Assembly (NCBI GenBank): GCA_033964015.1
Contig: CM066914.1
Coordinates: forward strand, 20,061,023-20,125,022
Length of the DNA: 64,000 nt
Direction of reading: 5' to 3'
DNA from: Scolanthus callimorphus
Taxonomy: Eukaryota > Cnidaria > Anthozoa > Actiniaria > Edwardsiidae
Shown here: positions 53,224 through 64,000 of the stretch, one piece after another
How the letters are laid out: the number at the start of each line of letters is the position of its first letter
Numbering within the stretch: position 1 is the stretch's first letter
The notes under the pieces: generated by a model
What the model was told of the DNA's origin: nothing
Database searches by the model: none
What the model saw: only the letters and a program-made list of their open reading frames with translations
Program-made: the position numbers and the translations under genes

Positions 53224-53929
53224 GGCAAATCCTCAATTCTTTATCCCCCCGTAAGCTTGCTTTTGAGTAGAAATGCAGCTATAAAATCAATATTTTTGCA
53301 GGAGCATTTGCCGTGATTCCACGTGTGTAGAAGTAGAGAATCCTAGAAATGTCGGCGGCTGTCTCGGAGACATCAACAACAATGAAGTATTTTTGTTCGT
53401 CTTGTGCATGCGCTGTGAATTTCGCCGTTGAAGAACCCAATTGTAATTTGAGAGCAGAAAAAACCGGTCAAGCATAAATAAATAAAAATAAAATAAATCG
53501 ACAGAATTTCCCGACTGACCTATTAAAATATAAGAGCAGTCTTGATTTTTTCCGTGTTGGTTTTATTTAGCGTATTTAATATTGTATTCTGTCGTTTTCT
53601 AGAACAAAAGCGGGTACCAGCGTTATTAGAGTTGGAGAAAGACTAGCTCATTCAGCGATGACAAAACGATATCCAAGAGAAGGGACGGTCGTGCGAATTG
53701 TCACACCGGAAACTGCACTGAAGCACAGCTCTGCTAATACTTGGGCGTGGATTTTGAAATAATAAGAATTCACAAGCCGCGCGCGACGACGAGAGGCCGG
53801 CTTTGAGGATGAATTGCGCCCTTCTATTTCTGGAAGAAAAGTGATTGATTTCTCCATTACAAAGGCGGGCATTGCGGTGTATTTTGTTTGTGTACTGTTA
53901 TTTCCAACACCTTTATATTACCAACACCT

Positions 53930-54232
53930 CTTCAGTTCCTTTTACCACCGTATGCATTGCTACGCGACCTCAAAATTCACGGTTGCGATTGGCGATCCTC
54001 AGCAAAGGAATTGTAATGTCAATTTTCTTGAGTCAGAAAGTTAATAATTCTAGGACAGAAAGCCAAAGGATAGCTTACAACTATTTTAGTTGATTTTACA
54101 ATTAATGTCGACCAACCGAAGTAGCCGAATCCAACGTTTTAGTTTTGATTGACGGCTAAAAATCGCCCATCGCAACAGTGAATTTTGAGGTCGCATAGCA
54201 ATGCATACAGTGGTAATAGAAAATAATACGCG
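53930..54232. mobile_element. Inverted-repeat element, ~65-bp arms
   Basis: GTATGCATTGCTACGCGACC and CAAAATTCACGGTTGCGATT at the left return inverted at 54150-54225 (TGAATTTTGAGGTCGCATAG, CAATGCATACAGTGG). Confidence 0.75.
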
Positions 54233-55322
54233 CGCGGGGATATGGAATTTATCTTCGAGTGTTAACATTTTGATATCTCACGAGTGAAAGTCCAAGGGCC
54301 CATGTATTATTCTGTTTATGGCAGAAACATATAAGATTATATATAGGTTTTTGTGAAAAATTTTCGATTCGAAGAATTTCGCGACAGTGGCCATTATCGT
54401 AATTTTTCACACGTGGGAATTACGATATTTCTCAGTGGCATAAATCCTGATAAAACACTATAGTTTATATAATAAAGAGTTTTTGGCTAAAATGTAGATC
54501 ATATTTTGTGGCAACAAATCAATTTAAAGAAATTGAGCGGCATTGTTTAGGTTTTTTTCTGATAAGACAGAAGTGCTTCAAGTACCCGTCGGAGACCTTG
54601 GTCAACGATAAAGGGATTTTTGTGAAAGCAAAAAATGCCTTCCATGCACCAATAAGAAATGGAAAAAAAAACTACGCTACTGCCACTTTACTGCAACACA
54701 AGTACTGCACTGATCTATGATCTTGTATTTCGCACCAAACCAGTTGGTTCCCTTCGACTATCACACTACGACTTGCACACTTTGCCGTGGCAAAAATTCG
54801 TCCAGTTCCGCCGGACCAGTGTGAACAGAAGCCGTAAGTGGGCCTGAATTTGCCCGGTCAAAAATTCGTCCGGACCCGTGTAACCGGGTCTTATACTCAA
54901 TCTGGGGATCTCGCTGATAGGGTCGCAGAGCCTTCAGCAACGTCGCTACACCCACAAACGTCTGCGGGCTTCTCCACAATGCGTTCGTGCTTTATCTTGA
55001 TTATGTATCGTTTCCGTGTTGTCGTTTTTTGGCAGTAGTTTAACATGAATCGGGAGGAAAATCAAAAACAAGATTTTTCGGGAACAATGTCGGGAAATCT
55101 AGCTGCTGCACTTAAATACTTTGAGGAATTATTCTTACTCTGAAACTCTTAAATTCCCTGCCATTAGGCCTTGATAACTTCATTTGGTGCCGTTTCATTG
55201 ATTATTTTATCGTAAGAGTAGTCAAAGTAGCCTTTCAGTATCAGTGACGTCATACCAAAAGCTGTATAAACTTTTTTCACTTTTCACGCGCATGCCCCGC
55301 GCGTAGAGACGTATTTTGTTAT

Positions 55323-55392
55323 ACGTTTAAACTACTGAACCACAAGATCTACCGCGTACGTTTAAACTACTGAACCACACGATCTACCGCGT
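55323..55392. repeat. Two-unit 35-bp tandem repeat
   Basis: ACGTTTAAACTACTGAACCA followed by CA(A/C)GATCTACCGCGT occurs twice in a row with one difference. Confidence 0.9.
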
Positions 55393-55637
55393 CACTAGTC
55401 TATTCATTGAAGAAGGTAAGAGTCAAGCCGTGGAGATTTTAGAATTTCCAGGAGATGCTAGAATTGAGTGGAAAGACTGAACTTTAATGTTAGTGCATCT
55501 ACTATAATAGCTAAATTCATTTTTTGATAGCCTAGGCTGTCGTTCGGAATCAGCGTTAACGACTTATTTATAATATGAGGGATTCAACAATGTTTCTGCG
55601 CGCATATGCAGGTACACGATTTGCTGAGTTTGATATA

Positions 55638-55860
55638 AGGGGTGGACCATTAGAAATTGGGGGAGGGGGAGGTGGCAATTTTTTTGCGCATGAATTTTTT
55701 TTTCGGGGATGAGGTAGTGCAAGAATTTTTTTTCTGAATTTGTATCATGTTTTTTACTAGCTTGGATCCCTGCAAGATTTTTATTTTGGAAGGATTGGCC
55801 TTGCTCGAATTTTTTTGGGAATTGCCACCCCCCTCCCCCAATTTCTAATGGTCCACCCCT
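55638..55860. mobile_element. MITE with AGGGGTGGACCATTAGAAAT ends
   Basis: AGGGGTGGACCATTAGAAAT plus TGGGGGAGGG at the left is inverted at the right as CCCTCCCCCA and ATTTCTAATGGTCCACCCCT. No coding capacity. Confidence 0.9.
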
Positions 55861-57599
55861 AATGCTATTGTCTTCATAATTTATGCGATTGGCAATTGCG
55901 TGCGAAGAAGTCCTCCATTTTGACTACTTTATTTAATTTCACTGCATTTCAGTTGTTTCAAACATTAAAATAAATGCTGTCCTGGGGAGGTTTATATAGC
56001 TGCACTAGAGTAGCTTCTAATGTAAACAGAAGCAGGAGAGTAATTAACTGAACATAACATAGTTACGGGCCCACTCGTGTCGAAATCCTGAGGACGCTAG
56101 TCGTGATGATAATTGTTTAATAACGAATTGCGTTTTGGGCTGCTTTATTTCTTCTCCTGGGCAAACGGATACACAGAAAATACAACGTAGTTCACACAGA
56201 TGTATTTATAACCAGGAAATAACTGTAACGTAGGACTCACTGGAGCTTGGAAATACCGTATGAAATTGTCACGTTTTGAGAACAATATCTAAAGCTTAGT
56301 AAATGTCAAAATCTCTCGGCGGGTTTCAACACCTTACCAGACACTCAGCCAATAATGAGTATTTTTTTTATCATGGCCATGGCGCGGCGCGCGGTCATCT
56401 TGGTTTTTTTGCATTTTTCAAACTGTTCCTAAAGCCCTTGTGGAATTTAATAATTGTCAAAAGTAGCCAATCAGAAAGCGAGATCGTCTTACCGCGAGCT
56501 TACAAAACACGGGGCCGTCGCATGAAGAGTTAGAAGGTCTAGGTTTGTTCTTGGATTGCTTTCTTAACAAAACGAAGCTGCATTGAAAGTACATCATTCA
56601 GAGAATGGATTGTGATATCCAGATTTATAATGGAGCGAAGACAAACACTTCTTTAGCCACCTTATGGGCTCTGAAGTGCTACGCAAGTTTACGTACGAGT
56701 GCAGGTAAAGAACGACTACCAGTCGGACTAGACACGGCTGTTCCTCCGTTTACGATCCTGCCTTAGCTCAGTCTGCCAGCGGTAAAATGGAATCAGTTAT
56801 TGACAGAAGAACTAGCTGTCGGAGGAGTATCACTCCAAATACAAGGTATGATGTTTTGGTGGTCCTTTATTTCCCTTTCTGACAACTCCCTGTTGTTGGA
56901 GTTGATGTCACTAGTTGCTCGGATGTTGTCCTTATGATAAGGCGTATCTGGTGACCCACTTTGCCCAAATCTTTGTTGCTTTATATTATAACATTTATGC
57001 TCCTTTGTTTTTTTTATTTTAGCTATCAGTGTTTGTGTATGATATGGTTATAAATTTTAAAAACTCAAAGCCAGGCAAACCAGTTCTGAGCCTGTTTTGT
57101 TTCATGAGACTTGCAGGGACAGAACAGGAGTATAAATTTATTAATAACTTCTTATACATTTACTTTAAATGTTTTAGCCCCTTAAGACACTATGGCCCTG
57201 TGGTTTGCAATCATTCCTATTTTGAATAAAATCACGAAAGCGTGGCAGCCATGTTGGAGGACAGAAAAGGAAGCAAAGGGAGCTTTTTTGTTCTCTACCT
57301 CAAACATTGCCACCAGTGACATCACATGCAAACCGGAAGTTTCATTGATAGTAATTGCTAATAGGGGACTATTTACTAGTGCCATCATGCACAAACTAGT
57401 TGATCAAATCGCGCCTAGTTCTAGCACACAGCTGACAATGTGGGCTATGAAGGGTATGTTTTTCAACTCAAAGGTCTGGGATAGGGTGCCATATTTTATA
57501 AAGTAGTCTGGGATAGGGTAAGAGTTTTGAGGTTGAGGTGGTACACAGTCCCACCACTTAGATATAGGGAGTCACCTGCTTCTTAGAGGTCCCACACTG

Positions 57600-59645
57600 C
57601 GCATCAGCATTTCAGTTCTGGTCTGATAATTGCTTTGTAAGCAGTTTCTCTGGTCTTTGGATTGCAGTGTCTAAAGTGGTGCCATAAAAGGTCTAGTGAC
57701 CTTTTGCCAATTGTGGTGAATTTATGTGGGTACTCCAGTCCAGGTTTGCTGTCAGTACTCTTATATATTTTTGGGAGGATGACTGGACCAGTGGTACTCC
57801 TAACATGTCATATGAAGTCAACCATGGGTTCTTTTTATGGGACATGTGCATCACAAAACATTTGGATTTGTTAAAAGCCATGTGGCCTCCCAATCACAGA
57901 GTGTGGACTCGGGAGATATCTTTTTGAAGTTGGTGACAGTCACTCTCACTCTTAATAACTCTATGTATAAATGAGGCAGGCATCTGCAAACATGGTGCAT
58001 GTGTGACTCGATGCTGGTTTCTATGTCATTGATTTACATAAGGAACAATAGGGGACCTAGAATGGTCCCCTGTGGAACACCAAATGAGATGCCTTCAAGT
58101 CAGGAAGCACTTCAGAATCCATCCATGGAAGTCACTTTATACCAAACTGTTCTAATTATAGTAGCAGCCTTCAATGAGGCACCTTGTCACACACTTTACA
58201 AAAATCCAATATGATAATGACTATTTGTTCACGGCATCTAGCGCGCTGGCAAGATCTTGATAAGAAGTGCAAGTTGGGTTTCAGAGCCTCTGCACTTTCT
58301 AAAGCTATGCTGTATATCAGACAAAAGCTCAATATGCTTGTCAATGTGACCAAATACAATGGCAACATACAATGTGCTTTAGGACTTTACAGGATATGGA
58401 TGTTTAACGAGACAGGTTACCTAGCAGGGCAAGATCCTAGCAGGGCAAGATCGATCTTCTTTCTTGAATATTGGGGTGATGTTAGCAATCTGCCAGTCAG
58501 AAGGTAGATATCTAGTAGATCTGAGGGAAGCTTCAAAGGTTTCTACAGGATCAGTGCAATGCTCCCTGCGCACTATTTTAATACAAGAGCTGGTATGCCA
58601 TCAGAACCCAAAGCCTTGTTCTGTTTAAGTTCTGACAATATTTTATGTACACCTGACTCACTAATAACCAAGGGTGCTGGAATGACTAGGTCAACCACCT
58701 GAGGCAGCTGCTGATTGAGTTCATTAGTCAGAGAAGACAGACTGATACTGATTATTCAGTGCATTAGCCTTATCCTTGGGTGAGGTTGCCAATGACTCTG
58801 GTCCAGTCTCTGGTGGAATGCCAGATGAGTCCAGCTATAGTGCTTTTACGTAATTCCAAAATAGTTGTTTGGTGCTATTAGTTTCCAGTTAGTTTCAGTG
58901 AGGCACCAACAATCCCAGACACAAAGCCTTGATGTTTCTTTCTAATTTATCTTTCTAGGGATCTTCTATGTTTGCGAAATATTATTAGCTCAGTCAGTGT
59001 CCGTGTTCGTTTCCCTTTCTCTTTCTGAAAAAGTCTGCGCTTCCTCAGCACGTGCCTAGTAGTTTTGCGGGGAATATTATTCTCCATTGACTCCATCACG
59101 TTTGAGTGGAACAAGTTCCACACTCAATCCACATCCTTGGATTGAGAGGGACCTGATAGGGTGCTGCTCCTGGTATTTATAGTTATCATATCATCAGATA
59201 TAGCTTGGAAATTAGCCCTTTCCATACAAACACCTTCCGAGGAGGAGCGTTGATTAAACATTAGAAACTATTTCCACATAATCGTGATTGCTGATGCCAG
59301 GTTTGATGTTAACATGCTGAACCAATCACTCCTTTGTATAAAATTGGTCAAGTATGTTCATGCCTCTCATAGGCTCATCCACTAACTGCTGGAGACCATC
59401 AGGCAGATAAAAGTCTCCAAGTAACCATATGTTGTTTTAAGCGGAAGTCTTCTCAGGAGATGATCGTAGATTGTCAACATGGTCTCAGCAATGCTCCTAT
59501 CAAATTTGGGGCAGAGCCCTGAGTCAAAATTTGTAGCCGCAACAGTTTGCAATCACTTTGAGATATATCTTCCCACAAGATTCCATTTGATGGCGATAAA
59601 AACTCCACCGTGCGCGTCCGAAGCTCTGTCTCTCCTAAATACTTG
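57600..59645 (-). mobile_element. Degenerate non-LTR retrotransposon (endonuclease and reverse transcriptase remnants)
   Basis: Read on the minus strand: RRDRASDAHGGVFIAIK and WLLGDFYLPDGLQQLVDEP (endonuclease) near 59640-59330; DWQIANITPIFKKEDRSCPA near 58500-58440; IILDFCKVCDKVPH (reverse transcriptase, DFxKAFDxVPH-like) near 58215-58171; FNKSKCFVMHMSHKKNP and NLDWSTHINS near 57880-57710. Many stops and frame changes; not active. The order fits a CR1/L2-like LINE; the clade is uncertain. Confidence 0.85.
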
Positions 59646-60620
59646 ATTGTGAGGTGGAAAGAATTCTCCAGAAAATCTTACCTTATGTCAAATGTAAACT
59701 TGGTTTGATTTGTACGATTATTTAATATAGTTTTTGCTTTCCAAAACTGCGAAAATTTGGGCATGTCTTGCTGGACCTAAGAACGCTTCGTTTTGACGAG
59801 CTTTGCGTACCTTGAACTGAGATCAGCTGGTACTGTTGACCAACTATACTATAAAAGTTAAACAAACCATGAGAATTCAAGCTGACACTTGATAGCTGTT
59901 GTGTAGCTCGAAAATTTCACATAAAAAAGAAAATATTGGTGAACGGTGGTAGACTTCTAGCCAGGCTAGAATTTGAATCACAATAGAGCGAGGAACTGTG
60001 AAAAGGACTATTCATGGAAACATTTATTGTTCATTATTTACGTGCTTTCTTCCGTTATGTCAAGCCAATTGAGAGATTACGCAAACGTCGAGTGCGTTTT
60101 GTACCACAGTTTTCTGCGACAGGTGTTGGTCAATGAGTCTCTCCAGAGAAATGAAATATTCAAAGAATATATTCCCCTACGGGTATTTTCTTTTTCTGTA
60201 TGAAATGGCCGCCTTGATAATATCGTAGCCTGCAGATGACTGAATGTAGAATAACATTGGTTGTTAAACGACAATTGTAGCTTTCGAAAACGATACTCTC
60301 TCAGCTCTCTCAGCCAATGGGAGGACTACTTATACTGCGTACATAACAGCTAAAGAATTCTACTCCAAAGAATATTGTTCCGAAAAGTGGAAAATCATCG
60401 TGTAAATTTTGAAGGTGAGTGCTGTTAGACTATCCATGATCCGCGAAATGGCAAAATCTAAGAAAACAAAATCGGCAAAAAGTCACGATTAGATGATGGG
60501 AGTGGAATGGAAAAAGTACTCCATGAATTGAGTAATACTGATACAATTGGCAGCTAACGTGCACATTTCATAAAGTAACAGCAGATATAAGAATGATTTG
60601 GGGTTCTTACTTAGTTATAA

Positions 60621-61305
60621 ACAGGGCTTCTGTTCTGACAAGATGTGGGAAAAAAGCCAAAAGTTGTGGGATTTTTGGGGTAAAAGTTACGGGGTTTGCC
60701 GCGGGATTTCTGGATTTATTGGCGAAATATGAGGAATGGAAAACATCAATGAAAAGCGCGTAAAAAGTTCTTTCAGAGTATCTTTAACGAAAACTATAAC
60801 AGAACAGGATAGGAAGGATTTCAGCATCAAAGCCTTATAAAATACAATATCGAAAGCGTTGAAAACAAAACACCGACGATCACAATGAAATACGAGCTAG
60901 AGCTACATTTTCATCGTGCACGCTATTCCGTTTTAGAATAACATTTTTTCGTATAGCCTGAGAATCTCACCGAGCTAACACCAGTCTGGCTATCTGGTAA
61001 ATTGTAAATTATAGATGTGAAGAATTGATAATATTATTACTGAAAGACTTGAGAATTTCGCCGTTTACCTGAAGAGGCGTGAAAACATATTCAACGTACA
61101 GATTACCATTTTCAAGCTTTAGATTAAACCGGCCATTGCCCCCTGGCCATTTTTATCCCAAAAACGTGTTGTTGTCGTGTAAGATTGAAGGCATAAATAC
61201 CGTTATATTGCGGGATTTTGCGAATTTTATTGGATGTTGTGGGACGTTGCGAGTTTTGTCAAAAGTTGCGCGTCCACACCAGAGCATCTTATCAGAAGCC
61301 CTGTT
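60621..61305. mobile_element. Non-autonomous element with AACAGGGCTTCTG ends
   Basis: AACAGGGCTTCTG...AAGATG at the left is inverted at the right as CATCTTATCAGAAGCCCTGTT. Subterminal GTTGTGGGATTTTTGGGG and TTGTGGGACGTTGCGAGTTT runs are present near both ends. The CAGGG start suggests hAT, without a clear 8-bp duplication. Confidence 0.7.
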
Positions 61306-62395
61306 AAAGACGGAGAGACATTTTTATTGAGCTCAGGTGGCACCGCGGAAATACGATTTTGTGACGTCACATCCCGTGGCCAGCGGCTAAACCCATTAGG
61401 CTTTTTCCGTTCTCAGGTTGCAAAGGAATGAACAGAAGGGAGACGAATGTGTAGCTCGAATATTTCGCCAATATAAAGGATTTTGTTTCTATTTACGGTT
61501 ATTCTTCACTTGAAGGAGTTGCTTTAGCAGAAAATCATGCTAAAGAGGAACGTTTAGTAAGTGAGTGGTTTGAATTCGTGGAATTTTTGGGCGGGCGCCC
61601 AACAGGCGAGGTGTGGCCACCTATCTCAAGACTTCGAAGCAACTTTTTTCACTTTATATTTCTTCAAAACATGCAAGGCAACAGTTTCATGGCTTATCTA
61701 TTGCTCTGTTGATTAGAGGATTGACTTGGCGACTTTAGTAATCAATCATAGCATGCGATCCAAGGTGAGTTTTTCCCTTTGTCCTTTTGGAGAATAGTTT
61801 TCGTCCCAATTTACAGTTCCTATCTAGAATACTGTTTGTTGTTGTTTTTATAAAGAGACTTGTATCAAACATCGTCATGCATTATTGGAAGAATTGGCAG
61901 CTCATTTTTACAGAAAAAAATCTCCCAAAACCCACGCATATTTTATAGTGACTTTAGCGCATGAATGCTAAATTTTCCCATGGATTACAAAAGTCATACA
62001 ATGGATCCATTTTTCGTTTCCTTTACAGGACAAGTGTCGTTATTTACAAGAAGGGATTTGCAATAATCATGCTACAGACTTGAACCATTGAAGAACAGCC
62101 AAGGTTGCAAATTATTTCTGAGATTGCAAAGAATAGAGAAGAATGTTGACAAGGGAGTGAATTGCTTTGCCAGTATAAAAGGGGATTTTCATTCTTTAAA
62201 ATTATGTACTTTGGGGCCTGGATCAGGGTAATTTTGCCTGATTTTCTAGAGGGTTTTTAAAACAGGTACTTTTCAAATACTTTCCTAAATAATCTCTTCC
62301 CTGTGACCATGGGGAGGTGGGAGTTTCAATGACTTGTGCATCATTGAATTGCAAAGACTGGCTTTGATTCCCACCAGGGGATGGTGGTGTAATGC

Positions 62396-62466
62396 GCAGA
62401 ATATTGTCTGATACTTAGCCGACGAGGGACGCAGTCCCCAGTTGGCTAAATCAGACGATATTCTGC
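62396..62466. repeat. Palindrome with CGAGGGACGC apex
   Basis: GCAGAATATTGTCTGA and CTTAGCCGAC pair with GTTGGCTAAA and TCAGACGATATTCTGC around GAGGGACGCAGTCCCC. Confidence 0.85.
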
Positions 62467-62968
62467 AAAATCGAGCAGGATAATGGTTTTATTATTCAGC
62501 ACATTGATAGCACAACCCCCCCCCCCCCTGAAAAACATTACTTTTGTGTATTATTTACGAGCTCAACACATCACATTTCCCTCAGAGATGGATATCGCAG
62601 GATATCTGTCATGTACAGAAGACAGCTATTGGGGTTCCATGACCATATTTGGGCAGTGCATCAATGTGCTGAATTAAGAAAAGTGATTAGCAGTGATGGT
62701 CCAATGGCAATCCTATAAACTTTCCTGTATTATTTCAGAAAGCTTTGACATTCATTATCTCTGGTCTCAGTGATATTTTTTTACATGACTACCACTGCTT
62801 TTTTTGGTCGAACTTCTTCGCTACCACTTTCTTTCATGAGAACCTATTCAAAATCACACCAAAGTAAAGGCAATAGATATCAAACTTTTTGACATATGCC
62901 TATTGAAATCATCATCTTTAGTTCTCTACTGCTTTGGAGAGGGAGCAGAAGACAAAAAATGTGCAGAG

Positions 62969-63490
62969 TCAAATTGTGAAACCAGAAATTATCCCTGGAA
63001 TTCCTTGCATGAATTTTATGAGAACATTAAAGTCCACTGAGACTAGAAAGGGCCAACCCAGCAACGGCAAACATTTTGAGATACTTGTGTGTGGCAGGTA
63101 AATACAAAAAATGTATGAAAAAATCATGAGAGTGACAATGTGTGGTTCCAGAAAACATCCATACCCCTGGAAAGGTGTTGAAACGTGACCCACCCACCCC
63201 GCTATGGAATTTCCAAGGAAAAATACAGTATTTGTATGGAAATGATAAGGTAAATTGACCCCCACCCCTACGGAATTTCCAATGCCCTTCTGCACAATGC
63301 TATTCTTATTGGCAAACAAGTCCATATAACCACTTGGGCTACACTTGGGCTGCCAATAAAATATGTTTATGTCTATGCAGGTGATCAAATGTATGAACAT
63401 TTTTGCAATCATTATGCATGTGAGAGGCTTGTGACGGAACATTGCTAAATGGCCAAACTTGGACAAAGTTATCTGAGTGACAACGGGCAT
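62969..63490 (-). CDS. Unidentified 173-residue open frame
   Basis: It begins MPVVTQITLSKFGHLAMFRH and contains IVTLMIFSYIFCIYLPHTSI and LLGWPFLVSVDFNVLIKFMQ. It is hydrophobic, with no motif I recognise, no upstream signals and no visible exon partners. It may be an accidental frame over an interspersed repeat rather than a gene. Confidence 0.2.
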   Translation of the reverse strand: MPVVTQITLSKFGHLAMFRHKPLTCIMIAKMFIHLITCIDINIFYWQPKCSPSGYMDLFANKNSIVQKGIGNSVGVGVNLPYHFHTNTVFFLGNSIAGWVGHVSTPFQGYGCFLEPHIVTLMIFSYIFCIYLPHTSISKCLPLLGWPFLVSVDFNVLIKFMQGIPGIISGFTI

Positions 63491-64000
63491 CCAGTACCAA
63501 GGTCATGTGCCATAACGTCATCAATGACATCATCACAACTAGAAAATTGATATCTTGGGAAGGGAACAGGACCAAAAGTACAAAACTTGGATAATGAGTA
63601 TCAACGATTTCCCCGAGGCACTAAGGTGCCTTTGACCATTTTCCTCACCAACAATCCATCACACAAGTGAGAAAATCTTGCAATCATGAAAATGGCATAA
63701 TTTAATAATTTGAAGATTGTTCAACCATGCTTCAAAGTGAAGCTAGATAATGAAATCTACATCCATATGGCCTTCATTTTGTTGATGCAGTAGTTTTCTA
63801 ATCCTTTTTTGAGAAAAGAATAACTATTGAAGTTTTGCAAACAAAAACAGCAAAATTTGTGACAATGATTGCTCACCAGATTTGAATACTAATCAGTGCA
63901 ATTTTTTATACTTATTTTTGTTTTCTAGCAAGTCATTTTGTGTGACCAAATACAACGTATTAAAGAACTAAATCTGAGTATCTGACCCTTGGGGTTTTGT

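Larger units (their letters stand above)
53224..57599. other. Region upstream of gene C, no gene recognised
   Basis: The promoter of gene C should lie at the left edge, but no clear TATA or CpG-rich block is seen. The region holds an inverted repeat (53930-54232), a two-unit 35-bp tandem repeat (55323-55392) and a MITE (55638-55860). Short frames look accidental. Confidence 0.55.
59646..64000. other. Right end of the window, no gene recognised
   Basis: It contains an element with inverted ends (60621-61305), a palindrome (62396-62466), a C run near 62516-62528 and an unexplained frame (62969-63490). No exon with a convincing domain was seen on either strand. Confidence 0.5.

Noticed and set aside
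1..64000. CRISPR arrays, operons or rRNA genes
   Set aside because: The sequence is clearly intron-bearing animal DNA; no array of regular spacers and no rRNA-like conserved block was seen.

Overview
The window is animal nuclear DNA, most likely from an anthozoan cnidarian such as a stony coral or sea anemone. That assignment is an inference from the intron-rich genes, the modular TSP1/SEA/FN3 proteins, the AT-rich noncoding DNA and the many short palindromic transposons; no species marker was recognised. Three spliced protein-coding genes can be reconstructed exon by exon.

Genes A and B are paralogous ion-channel genes lying tail to tail. Gene A (1215-7773, + strand, 5' part left of the window) encodes an Ig domain, a Cys-rich half ligand-binding domain (S1), a membrane segment, a pore loop with the potassium-channel filter TTVGYGD, a second membrane segment, the second half domain (S2), a last membrane segment and a short helical tail. 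This is the layout of an ionotropic glutamate receptor carrying a K+ channel filter. Gene B (26059-11734, - strand, first exon not found) has the same core, with filter TTLGFGD, behind a very large ectodomain: LamG-like domain, six TSP1 repeats, a SEA-like domain and six FN3 domains, about 1,800 residues in all. Matching exon sizes and a shared intron inside the filter glycine codon show common descent. The pair is the most interesting content of the window.

Gene C (53223-35447, - strand) is a collagen prolyl 4-hydroxylase alpha subunit in 11 visible exons; one short exon before the catalytic core was not found. Its ~7.6-kb intron 4 holds a 6.5-kb Polinton/Maverick-type element (40246-46781) with a 6-bp target duplication, mirrored 3-kb arms each carrying three small genes with TATA boxes, a GC-rich minisatellite in each arm, and a central fragment that looks like the start of a Polinton DNA polymerase.

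The rest (7.8-11.7 kb, 26.1-35.4 kb, 53.2-64 kb and the introns) is transposon-rich: many MITEs with terminal inverted repeats, a SINE family, two LINE remnants, minisatellites and palindromes. Several single-base reading-frame breaks occur in genes A and B and in both arms of the Polinton-like element; they look more like consensus length errors than parallel decay, but this cannot be settled from the sequence alone.
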